NCBI GenBank assembly: GCA_016714495.1
Contig: JADKDU010000001.1
Location: forward strand, 62,001 to 126,000
Source: Hyphomonadaceae bacterium
Lineage (GTDB): Bacteria; Pseudomonadota; Alphaproteobacteria; Caulobacterales; Hyphomonadaceae
Direction of reading: 5' to 3'
DNA: 64,000 nt
A program made the position numbers and the translations under genes. Positions within the stretch are counted from its first letter, which is position 1. Every line of letters begins with the position of its first letter. This document shows positions 28,397-37,007 of this stretch, one piece after another. The notes beneath the pieces were generated by a model. The model was not told where the DNA came from. It did no database searches and worked only from the letters and a program-made list of their open reading frames with translations.

Positions 28397-31030
28397 ATGC
28401 GAACCGAAACGCCGCCTCCCGTCAGGCTTTCCGAGTACCGCCCTTTCCCGTTCCGCATCGAGCAGGTTCGCCTGCTTTTCCGGCTCGATCCGACCGACAC
28501 ACATGTCGTTTCAGAACTTTCGATCCGTCGCACGGGTGATGCGGACGCACCGCTCCGTCTCGATGGCGAAAAGCTGACACTCAAGGCAATCCGCATCAAC
28601 GGACAGGCGCTGTCGGATCAGGATTATGCGATCGAGTCGGAAGGCCTCGTCGTCTTCAGGCCGGGCGATGTCTTCACGCTTGAGATCGAGACTGAAATCT
28701 CGCCGGAAGCGAACACCGAGCTTTCCGGCCTCTACATTTCAAGCAATCGCTTCTGCACCCAGTGCGAGGCTGAAGGCTTCCGCCGGATCACCTACTATCC
28801 TGACAGGCCGGATGTGCTGGCGCCGTTCTTCGTACGCATCGAAGCGGACAAGGCGAAATACCCCTACCTGCTGTCGAACGGCAACCCGTCAGGCGGCGGC
28901 GATCTGGGCGATGGACGTCACTTCGCGGAATGGACCGACCCATATCCGAAGCCATCCTACCTGTTCGCGTTGGTCGGCGGCGAGTTCGACGTGCTTGAAG
29001 GCAATTTCACCACCTTCTCCGGCAAGCCGGTCAAGCTTTCGATCTTTGTCGAACACGGCGATGCGCCGCGCGCCGAATACGCCATGCGTTCATTGAAGGC
29101 GGCGATGTCGTGGGACGAGGACGTGTTCGGCCGCGAGTACGACCTCGATGTCTTCCAGATCGTCGCCGTTCGCGACTTCAACTTTGGCGCGATGGAGAAC
29201 AAGGGTCTCAACATCTTCAACTCCGCTTACGTGCTGGCGGACGGCAAGACCGCGACGGATGCAGATTTCGAAGCGATCGAAAGCATCGTCGCGCATGAGT
29301 ATTTCCACAACTGGACCGGCAACCGCATTACCTGTCGCGACTGGTTCCAGCTCTGCCTGAAGGAAGGTCTGACGGTTTATCGCGATCAGGAATTCACCAA
29401 GGCCATGCGCTCGCCCGCAGTTGCGCGCATCAAGGAAGTTATCCGACTGCGCACGCGGCAATTCGCGGAAGATGCTGGTCCGCTTGCTCATTCCGTGCGG
29501 CCCGACACCTACGCACGCATCGACAATCTCTATACGGCCACGGTCTATGAGAAAGGCGCAGAGCTGATCCGCATGCTGCGCCTCATTGTTGGCGACGAGG
29601 CCTTTTTCGCCGGCATGAACCGCTATTTCGATGCGTTCGATGGCGCCGCCGCAACGATCGAGGACTTCATCGCGTCGTTCCAGCCTTCGACCGACCAGGA
29701 CCTGTCTGCATTTGCATTGTGGTACGCGCAGGCCGGCACGCCCGCCGTGCGGGCAAAGGGCGACTACAACCCAGCCGCCCGCACTTGGCGCCTGACCCTG
29801 ACCCAGACCTTGCAGCCAACGCCGGGCCAGCCGACCAAGTCCCCGCTTCGCATTCCCGTTCGCGTCGCTCTGTTCGATGTGAATGGCGCGAAGATGGACA
29901 CGCGCCTTAGCGACGGCCCCGCCGCATCCGAGCACGTCGTGCTGCTGGAAAAGGGCTCGTCGCAATTCACGTTCAATGATGTCGCCTCGGCTCCGCGCCC
30001 TTCGCTGAACCGCGGCTTCTCGGCGCCGATCCGGCTTGCGGATGACCTGTCGGAACCCGAACGCGCCTCGCTCGCAGGCTTCGATGACGACGCCTTCGCA
30101 CAATGGGAAGCGCTCCAGACGATTGCCCGTGCGCTCATTCTTGATGCAGTCCGCGGGGGCGCGCGCGAACCCGATCAGGAGCGGCTCAATAGCTTCGTCC
30201 AGGCGCTCCGCCACTCCGTTACACGCGCGAAGCAGAACGATGCGGCCTATGCCGCTCTGTTGCTCTACTTGCCCACAGTCGGCGAACTGATCCTGGACGT
30301 GCGCGAGGCGGACCCATCGGCCATCCATGTCGTTCGCACGCATGTTCGCCGCACCGTTGCACGTTCGCTGGAAGACCTATTACTGTCGGTGCTCGACAAG
30401 AACGAGCCGACTGCGTTCGATGCTTCGGCCCGTGCCGCCGGCAGGCGCTCCCTGCGGGCCTCGGCCCTTTCGCTGCTCTCTTCGCTTGGCGACCGCCACG
30501 AGGGGCTTGTGGCCCAGGCTTACCGCTCCGCCAGCACAATGACGGAAACGCTCGCGGCGCTGACCGCGCTCTCGAACATCGAGAGCGATGCATTCGACAT
30601 CGCGTTGCGCGACTTTGAATCCCGATGGAAGGCTTCTCCGCTGGTCATGGACAAATGGTATGGCGTCCAGGCCATGGCGGTGCGCGACGACCTGCGTGAG
30701 CGCCTCCAACGTCTGCTGGAGCGAGCAGACTACGACCTGCGCAATCCGAACCGCGTGCGTTCGCTCGCAGCTTCGTTCTCCATGAGCAACCCGGTTGCGT
30801 TTCATACCGCCGATGGCTGGGGCTATCGCTTCATCGCGGACCTCATTCTCAGGGTGGACCCTCTCAATCCTGCCTTGTCGGCCCGTCTCTGCACCGCGTT
30901 CGAGAGCTGGCGCAGCTTCAATGCGTCCCGGCGTGAAAAGGCCAAGGCAGAACTGGTGCGGCTGTCTGAAGCCGGCCTGTCGCGCAATGCGCTCGACATC
31001 ATCGGTCGCGCACTTGCGGAACCCGCCTGA
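28397..31030 (+). CDS. pepN: Aminopeptidase N (M1 family)
   Basis: Zinc aminopeptidase that removes N-terminal residues from peptides in the cytosol. The 877 residues carry the exopeptidase motif 'GAMEN' (264-268), the zinc site 'HEYFHNWTGNR' (His300, Glu301, His304) and third ligand Glu323 in 'LKEGLTVY'. Length and spacing match E. coli PepN. 'FCTQCEAEGFRRITYYPDRPD' near residue 120 is also typical. The gene is complete and appears to stand alone. Confidence 0.96.
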   Translation: MRTETPPPVRLSEYRPFPFRIEQVRLLFRLDPTDTHVVSELSIRRTGDADAPLRLDGEKLTLKAIRINGQALSDQDYAIESEGLVVFRPGDVFTLEIETEISPEANTELSGLYISSNRFCTQCEAEGFRRITYYPDRPDVLAPFFVRIEADKAKYPYLLSNGNPSGGGDLGDGRHFAEWTDPYPKPSYLFALVGGEFDVLEGNFTTFSGKPVKLSIFVEHGDAPRAEYAMRSLKAAMSWDEDVFGREYDLDVFQIVAVRDFNFGAMENKGLNIFNSAYVLADGKTATDADFEAIESIVAHEYFHNWTGNRITCRDWFQLCLKEGLTVYRDQEFTKAMRSPAVARIKEVIRLRTRQFAEDAGPLAHSVRPDTYARIDNLYTATVYEKGAELIRMLRLIVGDEAFFAGMNRYFDAFDGAAATIEDFIASFQPSTDQDLSAFALWYAQAGTPAVRAKGDYNPAARTWRLTLTQTLQPTPGQPTKSPLRIPVRVALFDVNGAKMDTRLSDGPAASEHVVLLEKGSSQFTFNDVASAPRPSLNRGFSAPIRLADDLSEPERASLAGFDDDAFAQWEALQTIARALILDAVRGGAREPDQERLNSFVQALRHSVTRAKQNDAAYAALLLYLPTVGELILDVREADPSAIHVVRTHVRRTVARSLEDLLLSVLDKNEPTAFDASARAAGRRSLRASALSLLSSLGDRHEGLVAQAYRSASTMTETLAALTALSNIESDAFDIALRDFESRWKASPLVMDKWYGVQAMAVRDDLRERLQRLLERADYDLRNPNRVRSLAASFSMSNPVAFHTADGWGYRFIADLILRVDPLNPALSARLCTAFESWRSFNASRREKAKAELVRLSEAGLSRNALDIIGRALAEPA

Positions 31031-31083
31031 AAAGCCGGCATTTTTCGGGATCTGCGTTTGGCGGCGTTAACGCGCAGGTATTG

Positions 31084-31099
31084 TTAACTGCTGACTAAT
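31084..31099. promoter_or_regulatory. Near-consensus CtrA box upstream of the PAS-EAL gene
   Basis: On the minus strand this reads TTAG-N7-TTAAC, one base off TTAA-N7-TTAAC. It ends 44 bases before the EAL-protein start. One mismatch makes chance plausible, but the perfect box at 32861-32876 in the same gene group strengthens it. Confidence 0.35.
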
Positions 31100-31142
31100 G
31101 AAGCGCCGCTAGCGTTTCCGCACATGTGGCCGGACGGCAGGG

Positions 31143-32270
31143 ATGGCGCTTTCTACTCTTGATGGAGCTCGTTTTCGCGATTTTGCTTTCGCGGCCGCGG
31201 ATCTGTTGGTGTCGACCGACGCCAATGGCCGCATCATCGAGGCCGAAGGAGATGCCACACTTCTTCATCACCCGACGGCAGACCGGCTGATAGGCCGCAA
31301 CGCGGTTGACCTGATCAGCGAGGGCGAAGGCAGCCGTCTGCGCGAGGAATTGTGGGCGCTCGGGCCGGGCCGCAGGCTGTCATGGGAGGATGTCTCCTCG
31401 ATCGAGGGCGGCCGGCGCATCGTGATCCAGCGCAATAGCAACGCCCTCAATTGTTTCAACCTGATCATTTCCCGCATGCCGGCCTCCGCCCGGGTGCGCG
31501 GCGACCGCATGGATGAGATCATGGCGGAACGCTTTCGCGACGCGGTGATGAACGGCCGTCTGATGGCCGCACGCCAGCCCGTTGTGGAAACGCGCTCGGG
31601 GGCGATTAGTCATTACGAGGTGCTGGCACGGTTCAATGGCGAGGACTCGCCGGTCAGCCTGATCGCGGCGGCCGAGAAGAGCGGACAGATCGCGCATCTC
31701 GATTACATCATGGTCAGCGCAGCAGCGGCGCAACTCGAAGCCAACCCGGATCCGGACTATCGGCTGGCCGTGAATATCTCCGGTGAATCACTCCAGCGTC
31801 TCGAAGTGATCCGCGAGCTTTGCGCCGCAATTTCAGGGCGCACCTTCCATCGCAGCCGCCTGATCGTGGAAGTCACCGAAAGCGCCCATATCCATGATAT
31901 CGAAACCGCCGCACGCGCGGTTCAGACGCTGCGCGCGAGCGGGATCAGCGTTTCGCTCGACGACTTCGGGGCCGGATCAGCCTCGTTCGGCTACCTGCGA
32001 GCGCTTGATGTCGATGGCTTGAAGTTCGATGGCAGCTTCTTGCAGGATTCCGACACCAACCTTCGCGGTCTCGCTCTGATGCGCAATGTCGCGCGGATGT
32101 GCGCGGAACTCGGGATCACGTCAGTCGGCGAGCGCATCGAGACCGAGTCCGATCGCCGCCTGCTGCTTGAAGCAGGCGTGAAGTACGCCCAGGGCTATTT
32201 CTATGGCCGCCCGATCATCGACGAAGCCTTCTTCGCACGTAGCGCACGCTCGCTGCGCAGCGCTGCATAG
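31143..32270 (+). CDS. PAS-EAL protein, putative c-di-GMP phosphodiesterase
   Basis: 375 residues: an N-terminal PAS-like sensor (about 10-115, 'DLLVSTDANGRIIEAEGDA') and a C-terminal EAL domain (about 130-365). The EAL signature is altered to 'YEVLARF', but the metal and catalytic residues are kept: Glu of E-V-L, Asn in 'VNISGES', Glu in 'VEVTES', Asp-Asp in 'LDDFGAGSASFGYLR', Lys in 'LKFDGSF' and Glu in 'GERIETESD'. Activity is therefore plausible though not certain. There is no membrane segment. The receiver gene follows 13 bases later, so they probably form one unit linking c-di-GMP and phosphorelay signalling. Confidence 0.85.
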   Translation: MALSTLDGARFRDFAFAAADLLVSTDANGRIIEAEGDATLLHHPTADRLIGRNAVDLISEGEGSRLREELWALGPGRRLSWEDVSSIEGGRRIVIQRNSNALNCFNLIISRMPASARVRGDRMDEIMAERFRDAVMNGRLMAARQPVVETRSGAISHYEVLARFNGEDSPVSLIAAAEKSGQIAHLDYIMVSAAAAQLEANPDPDYRLAVNISGESLQRLEVIRELCAAISGRTFHRSRLIVEVTESAHIHDIETAARAVQTLRASGISVSLDDFGAGSASFGYLRALDVDGLKFDGSFLQDSDTNLRGLALMRNVARMCAELGITSVGERIETESDRRLLLEAGVKYAQGYFYGRPIIDEAFFARSARSLRSAA

Positions 32271-32283
32271 CGAGGGGAACACG

Positions 32284-32823
32284 GTGGACCGCATGCTGGA
32301 ACGCTTGAAAGTGCTGGTTGTCGACGACAATCACCACATGATCAACATCATCAAGACCATCCTGCGCGGCTTCGAGGTCAAGGACTTCTACGACGCGAGT
32401 AATGCAGCGGATGCCTTCAGCCTGATCCGGACAACGGCCTTCGACATCATCATCACCGACTTCGCGATGGACCCGATCAATGGTTGCGAGTTCACCAAGC
32501 TGATCCGCACGGCAGAAGACAGCCCCAACCATTTTGTGCCGATCATCATGCTGACGGCTTATGCCGAAAAATCCAAGGTCGAGCAGGCGCGGGACGCCGG
32601 CGTCACCGAGTTCTGCGCCAAGCCGGTCACTGCAACCGAGCTTTATCGCAAGGTCTGCGCGGTGATCAACACGCCCCGCTCCTTTATCCGCACCAGTGTC
32701 TATTTCGGCCCCGACCGCCGTCGCCGGAAAGACGACAACTACAAGGGTAAGGAGCGTCGCGAAAACCTGTTTGGCCCAAAGGGCGCAACAATGCTCGCCC
32801 GGACGCAGGAACCAGCCGCCTGA
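32284..32823 (+). CDS. Single-domain response regulator with a basic tail
   Basis: About 179 residues. The receiver covers residues 5-130 ('LKVLVVDDNHHMINIIKTIL', phospho-acceptor in 'IIITDFAMDPINGCEF', switch Thr in 'IIMLTAY', Lys in 'CAKPVT'). The tail contains 'FGPDRRRRKDDNYKGKERR', an unusually basic segment with no output domain, which may bind a partner or nucleic acid. I chose GTG 32284 because GAGGGGAA lies 8 bases upstream; ATG 32293 is the alternative. It sits between the PAS-EAL and the PleC-like kinase genes and is a natural phospho-acceptor for the kinase. Confidence 0.88.
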   Translation: MDRMLERLKVLVVDDNHHMINIIKTILRGFEVKDFYDASNAADAFSLIRTTAFDIIITDFAMDPINGCEFTKLIRTAEDSPNHFVPIIMLTAYAEKSKVEQARDAGVTEFCAKPVTATELYRKVCAVINTPRSFIRTSVYFGPDRRRRKDDNYKGKERRENLFGPKGATMLARTQEPAA

Positions 32824-32860
32824 ATGGCCTGAACATGGATTAATCGCCCATGGCCCACAG

Positions 32861-32876
32861 TTAATCCCTCGTTAAC
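32861..32876. promoter_or_regulatory. Perfect CtrA binding site upstream of the PleC-like kinase
   Basis: TTAATCCCTCGTTAAC fits TTAA-N7-TTAAC exactly. It lies 61 bases before the kinase start at 32937, in the 113-base gap between receiver and kinase genes, the normal place for a promoter-proximal CtrA site. CtrA is the master cell-cycle regulator of Caulobacter-type alphaproteobacteria. Confidence 0.6.
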
Positions 32877-32936
32877 CCTTTCGCAGCTTTTCGAATCCAA
32901 AACTGGTGAATCCGTTCTGTTGCGGAAGGAACCGTT

Positions 32937-35222
32937 TTGGGGACGAGGGCGTCCACGGGTGGGAAGGCGCGTATGGCCGCGTCCCAAAAACCGCATAGCG
33001 CGGTTCCTGTCGGCATGCTCACCGTCCTCATGCTAGCTTTCGGCGGTGCGCTTGCCCTGAAAGCTTTCGAAGAACGCCAGTTTGCCGACACCGCCACTCT
33101 CCTCCAGCAACAGCGGGAAGCTGAAACGCTGGCCGGGCATGTCCGCGCAGAGCTGATCTCCTCGCGCGCGCGCATGGAAGGCCTGTTGCTGACCGGCGCT
33201 TCGCTGGAAGCTATCCGCCGCGGCGTGCCCTTTGAGGCTGTTGCAGAGCGCGACCCCCCTCCCGGCAAGTGGGCTCAGCTGGCCGACGATGACGGCGTGC
33301 GTGTCTTCGCCCGGAACAGCCAAGGAAGATGGGTGTCGGGTATACGGACCAGCTCGGCCTTGCTGCTGCAACCGAGCGAGGACCGAAAATTCTATCTCGT
33401 CCCCGCAGACGGAATGCCGATGAACGCCCGCTTCGAGTCTGTGAACTTTGAGCGCTCGGCTGTCGCCTGCGCGGCAGTCGACGATGCCGGGCTAGCAGCC
33501 TGCGTCTTCAAACAAACACCCTTAGTCAACTGGGGCGATCTCAACCGGCTTGTGATCTACGGTCTGCTGCTGGCTGCGCCAGCGCTCGCCGTCTTTGGTC
33601 TCGTCTCGGCCATCAAGCGCATGCAGCAGGAGAAGATTGCCGCAGAATCAAGGATTCCGACGCCGGCTGCGATCGAACAGGCGACGTGGACCGCTTTCGA
33701 AGTCGGCAACGTGATCGGTCTATGGCGCTGGAACCCGGAGAACCAGCTTCTCACCGTAGGCCCTGAAGCCGGCAATCTCGTCGGCGCCATCCGGCACGGT
33801 GAGATGACGCTCGACGAATTCACTTCGATGATCGCGGACGACGATCGAAGGCGTGTGCGTGACGCTCTTGAGAACGCCTCGCCGCCACGACAGATCAGCG
33901 CAGCCTTTCAGGGCGCCGGCCGGACAGCGGGCAAGTTTTTTGAACTTATCGGCGCGTACAGCAACGGCATGTTCACAGGCGCTATTCTGAACGTGACGGA
34001 TCGCATACAGGCGCAGCATCGATCCCGCCGGGCCGAAGCGCTCGCGCGCACTGCGCTTGATGCCCACCCCGGCCCCTTCGCGGTTTGGGACAGCCGCAAA
34101 CGCCTGACGCACTGGAACGCGGCCTTCGCGCGTGAATTCCATCTCGACAAGAACGTGGTGCAAGCCGGCGCTTCGTATGATTTTGTGATGGCCGAGCTAT
34201 CCAAATTCGTTCGCGTGGAACGCCCATTGGGGGATGACGCCAACGCCCGTGAAATGCTTCTGCTTTCGGATGTGTGGATACGGCTGGTTGACCGGCGCAC
34301 CGCTACGGACGGTCTCATCACGGTCGGCCTCGACATCACAAACATGAAGCGTCAGGAAGCGGGCCTCCAGAAAAGCGAGCGCCGGCTGCGTTCGATGGTG
34401 GAAGAGCTCCAGCGCACGAAGGGTCAGGCCCAGGAACTGGCGGAGAAGTATGCCGAGGCCAAGGCCCGCGCCGAGCGCGCCGCTCAGGCCAAGGGCTCCT
34501 TCCTGCAGAACATGAGCCATGAGTTGCGCACGCCGCTGAACCATATCAATGGTTTCGCCGAGATGATGGCGAGCGAGATCTACGGCCCTCTCGGGAACGA
34601 GCGGTACAAGGAATACACGCAGGATATCGTGCAGGCCGCCAAGCACCTCGAGGAGATGATCAACGACATTCTCGACATGTCGAAGATCGAAGCCGGCAAG
34701 ATGCGGCTGTCGCCTGCCCTAATCGATCCGGTTGACGCCGTTGACGGCGCCGTGAAGCTGGCGCGCCGACGCTGCGCCGACCGTGAAATCGCTCTGACAT
34801 TCGATCCAGACGACGATCTGCCGGATATTAACGGCGATCATCGGGCCATCAAGCAGATGACGTTCAACCTCATTACCAACTCAATCAAGTTCACGGACGC
34901 TGGCGGCGAGATCCGCGTCACGATTGTGCAGCAGGGTCCGTACGTCGTGATCCGCGTCGAGGACAATGGCATAGGCATTGCGCCTGAGGATATTCCACGC
35001 CTGGCCGAGCCGTTCGAACAGGTCACGACGCCGGAAGCCAAGGAACGTAATGTTCGCGGCACCGGCCTGGGTCTCGCTCTGACCAAATCATTCGCAGAGA
35101 TGCACGGCGGCTATATCACCATCGAAAGCACGCTCGGTGTCGGCACAACCGTCTCGATCTTCCTGCCGACGATCAAATCGTCAGTCGCTAGCAACCGTAC
35201 ACCGGCAGACATTGCGGTCTGA
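32937..35222 (+). CDS. PleC/DivJ-like sensor histidine kinase
   Basis: 761 residues from TTG 32937 (AAGGA 7 bases upstream); ATG 32973 is an alternative. Order: membrane segment (about 27-43), extracytoplasmic sensor to about 205, second membrane segment ('LVIYGLLLAAPALAVFGLV'), two PAS-like modules, a coiled coil ('KYAEAKARAERAAQAK'), then HisKA with 'NMSHELRTPLNHINGFAEM' and 'YGPLGNERYKEYTQDI', characteristic of PleC/DivJ kinases, and HATPase with 'NLITNSIKFTDAGG', 'DNGIGIAP' and 'GTGLGLALTKSFAEMHGG'. Such kinases and phosphatases control DivK/PleD in polar development. The perfect CtrA box upstream fits cell-cycle control. It may equally be a paralogue with another partner, for example the receiver encoded just before it. 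Confidence 0.88.
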   Translation: MGTRASTGGKARMAASQKPHSAVPVGMLTVLMLAFGGALALKAFEERQFADTATLLQQQREAETLAGHVRAELISSRARMEGLLLTGASLEAIRRGVPFEAVAERDPPPGKWAQLADDDGVRVFARNSQGRWVSGIRTSSALLLQPSEDRKFYLVPADGMPMNARFESVNFERSAVACAAVDDAGLAACVFKQTPLVNWGDLNRLVIYGLLLAAPALAVFGLVSAIKRMQQEKIAAESRIPTPAAIEQATWTAFEVGNVIGLWRWNPENQLLTVGPEAGNLVGAIRHGEMTLDEFTSMIADDDRRRVRDALENASPPRQISAAFQGAGRTAGKFFELIGAYSNGMFTGAILNVTDRIQAQHRSRRAEALARTALDAHPGPFAVWDSRKRLTHWNAAFAREFHLDKNVVQAGASYDFVMAELSKFVRVERPLGDDANAREMLLLSDVWIRLVDRRTATDGLITVGLDITNMKRQEAGLQKSERRLRSMVEELQRTKGQAQELAEKYAEAKARAERAAQAKGSFLQNMSHELRTPLNHINGFAEMMASEIYGPLGNERYKEYTQDIVQAAKHLEEMINDILDMSKIEAGKMRLSPALIDPVDAVDGAVKLARRRCADREIALTFDPDDDLPDINGDHRAIKQMTFNLITNSIKFTDAGGEIRVTIVQQGPYVVIRVEDNGIGIAPEDIPRLAEPFEQVTTPEAKERNVRGTGLGLALTKSFAEMHGGYITIESTLGVGTTVSIFLPTIKSSVASNRTPADIAV

Positions 35223-35247
35223 GACGAATGAGGACGCTTGATCGCGA

Positions 35248-35811
35248 TCAGTTCGACGGTTTGGACGTAGCTGAAGTTGGCGCAGCGGCGTTTTCCGCGC
35301 TCTTCTCCTGCTCGATCTTTTCCTTGCTGTAACGCTCTTCAGCACGCTTCATGCGTGCGTTGAACGGCGTCAGCAAGCCCGTCGCCGCGGTGGCGCGCGC
35401 CTGCGGCGGCATCTTTCCAAGATGGCTGATGAGAACGTTCTCGGCATCGTCTTGGATATGCTTTTCGCGCAACTGGAAAATCGCCACCGCGTCACGAAGC
35501 CTGTTCTGGTCGAAGGGCTCGGCCAACGCAGCACTGTAAACCGCTTCGCCGGCCGCACGCAGCCGCTGGCGCTCGCCTTCCATGTTGGACCAGCTTTCCC
35601 TCAACTGCTTGCGTAACTCTTTGCGATCCGCATCTGGCAGTTGAGCCCACGCCGCGGCGACGACATCGGGCGTCGGCCCGTAGCGTTCAAGCTGCATCTG
35701 CGCAGTCGGTTCGGCAGACGCCGGGCTGAACCAACGGCCGCCCACGATGCCGAGCAACGCTGCGTTTACAGCGAGAGACCCGATAAGGAAGAAGGATATT
35801 TTCGAAGGCAT
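35248..35811 (-). CDS. Periplasmic metal-sensor-like protein (ZraP/CnrX type)
   Basis: 187 residues with an N-terminal anchor or uncleaved signal ('ISFFLIGSLAVNAALLGIVGG'), then an all-helical domain (about 40-150) with 'LPDADRKELRKQLRESW' and 'HLGKMPPQARA', typical of the periplasmic heavy-metal sensor (Metal_resist) family. Only two His remain in the helical part, so metal binding is not assured. It is the third gene of a sigma/anti-sigma/sensor set in the same order of functions as cnrH-cnrY-cnrX, where CnrX senses metal and acts on the anti-sigma factor. It starts 1 base before the anti-sigma stop. Confidence 0.8.
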   Translation of the reverse strand: MPSKISFFLIGSLAVNAALLGIVGGRWFSPASAEPTAQMQLERYGPTPDVVAAAWAQLPDADRKELRKQLRESWSNMEGERQRLRAAGEAVYSAALAEPFDQNRLRDAVAIFQLREKHIQDDAENVLISHLGKMPPQARATAATGLLTPFNARMKRAEERYSKEKIEQEKSAENAAAPTSATSKPSN

Positions 35812-35812
35812 A

Positions 35813-36265
35813 TCAGTTGGAGCTCTCCGGCTCGTTCATCGCGGACAGCAACATTGAACCCGCCCCAGCCCCGGACCCTGTGAACATCGCAGCATAGGCG
35901 CTGTCAGAGCCATGCTTGGGCTCGTTGGCGTAGCCAACCGCGAACCCGAACGCGAGTGACGCCGCTAGCGCGCTTCCAGCCAGCCATTGCGGCGCACGCC
36001 ACCCGGCAAACACGCCCGCGGGACGGTGCAAGCCGCGTCGGTCTGGCGAAACCGCCAGCACGCGCGTCTCCAGCGAGAGCGACGGCGGACTGTCCTTTTC
36101 CAACGCCAGGAGGTGATCGAACGCCCGTTCGCTTTCCCAGATATCCTTGATGCGATGCGGGGCGCCATCCAAAAATGCTTCAGCGTCGCCACGGTCGTCT
36201 TCCGGCCAACGCGACAGCTCGGCGCCGTAGCCGCTCAACAATTCCATAAAACGTGCTTCGTTCAT
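35813..36265 (-). CDS. Putative membrane anti-sigma factor
   Basis: 150 residues: a cytoplasmic helical N-terminus (1-85, with 'MNEARFMELLSGYGAELSRWPEDDR'), one membrane segment near 93-112 ('LAGSALAASLAFGFAVGYA'), and a short periplasmic tail. It has no zinc-binding ASD motif. Function is inferred from location: it begins 7 bases after the ECF sigma stop and is followed directly by a periplasmic sensor, the CnrY position. I did not recognise the sequence itself beyond this layout. Confidence 0.7.
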   Translation of the reverse strand: MNEARFMELLSGYGAELSRWPEDDRGDAEAFLDGAPHRIKDIWESERAFDHLLALEKDSPPSLSLETRVLAVSPDRRGLHRPAGVFAGWRAPQWLAGSALAASLAFGFAVGYANEPKHGSDSAYAAMFTGSGAGAGSMLLSAMNEPESSN

Positions 36266-36272
36266 GGCTGCC

Positions 36273-36839
36273 TCAACCTGTTTCGATGCCGCTCAACAAG
36301 TCCGCCCGCTCCGCGGACAGAGCCGACTTGAGCGTCCTGCGCGCCCGCGAAAGAAGACTCTCAAGAGCGTCAACGCTGACGCCCAGGATTTCCGCCGCTT
36401 CGATGTTCGACCTTTCCTGATAGTAACAAAGCACCAGCGCCGCCCGCTGCCGCTCCGGCAATTTCTGCAATGCGTCGCGCACCCGTTCACGCCGTTGACG
36501 ATCATCAAGCGCGCGCGTGGCGGAAGCCCGCTTGTCTGGCGTCTCGGGAGAGACCTCGCCTCCCTGCCGTCCACTGCGGCGCAATCTGTCAAGGCAGAGA
36601 TTCATCGCCACCCTATGCATCCAGGTTTCAAACTTCGCCTGGCCAGGCCTCCATGCCCCTGCGTGTTTCCAGACCCTGAGAAAGACTTCCTGCGCCACGT
36701 CTTCGGCTTCAGCATGGTTACCAAGCATCCGCCGCGCGAGACCTACCATGCGCGGAAGGTGACGGCGTACAAGCTCGGCTGCGGCGCGCTTATCGCCCAC
36801 CCCCACCCGTCGCACCAATTCCTCGTCCGGATCCCGCAT
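36273..36839 (-). CDS. ECF-family RNA polymerase sigma factor
   Basis: 188 residues from ATG 36839 ('MRDPDEELVRRVGVGDKRAA'). Region 2 shows 'NHAEAEDVAQEVFLRVW' and 'KFETWMHRVAMNLCLDRLRR'. Region 4 shows 'LPERQRAALVLCYYQERSNIEAAEILGVSVDALESLLSRARR' (helix-turn-helix for the -35 element). The frame is open to 36995 with further ATGs (36923), which would add an unusual N-terminus. It heads the sigma/anti-sigma/metal-sensor operon and probably activates its own promoter, but I could not define a recognition sequence. Confidence 0.88.
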   Translation of the reverse strand: MRDPDEELVRRVGVGDKRAAAELVRRHLPRMVGLARRMLGNHAEAEDVAQEVFLRVWKHAGAWRPGQAKFETWMHRVAMNLCLDRLRRSGRQGGEVSPETPDKRASATRALDDRQRRERVRDALQKLPERQRAALVLCYYQERSNIEAAEILGVSVDALESLLSRARRTLKSALSAERADLLSGIETG

Positions 36840-37007
36840 GGCCTGAAAGCCAACTCCGAGAATCGATAGGCCGCCCTTTCGGGCCACGTGTTCAAGACTG
36901 AACTGCTCTCCTCGTTTATGCATGCTGCCGCGACTTTTGCCGAGCGCTGATTGCCCGCCTGGGGGGCCGTTCCGTGCGCACCGAGGCCTTCTCATGCGAT
37001 TGTGAGT

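Noticed and set aside
29090..30343. 417-codon minus-strand frame opposite pepN
   Set aside because: Shadow frame; pepN is complete with all motifs on the plus strand.
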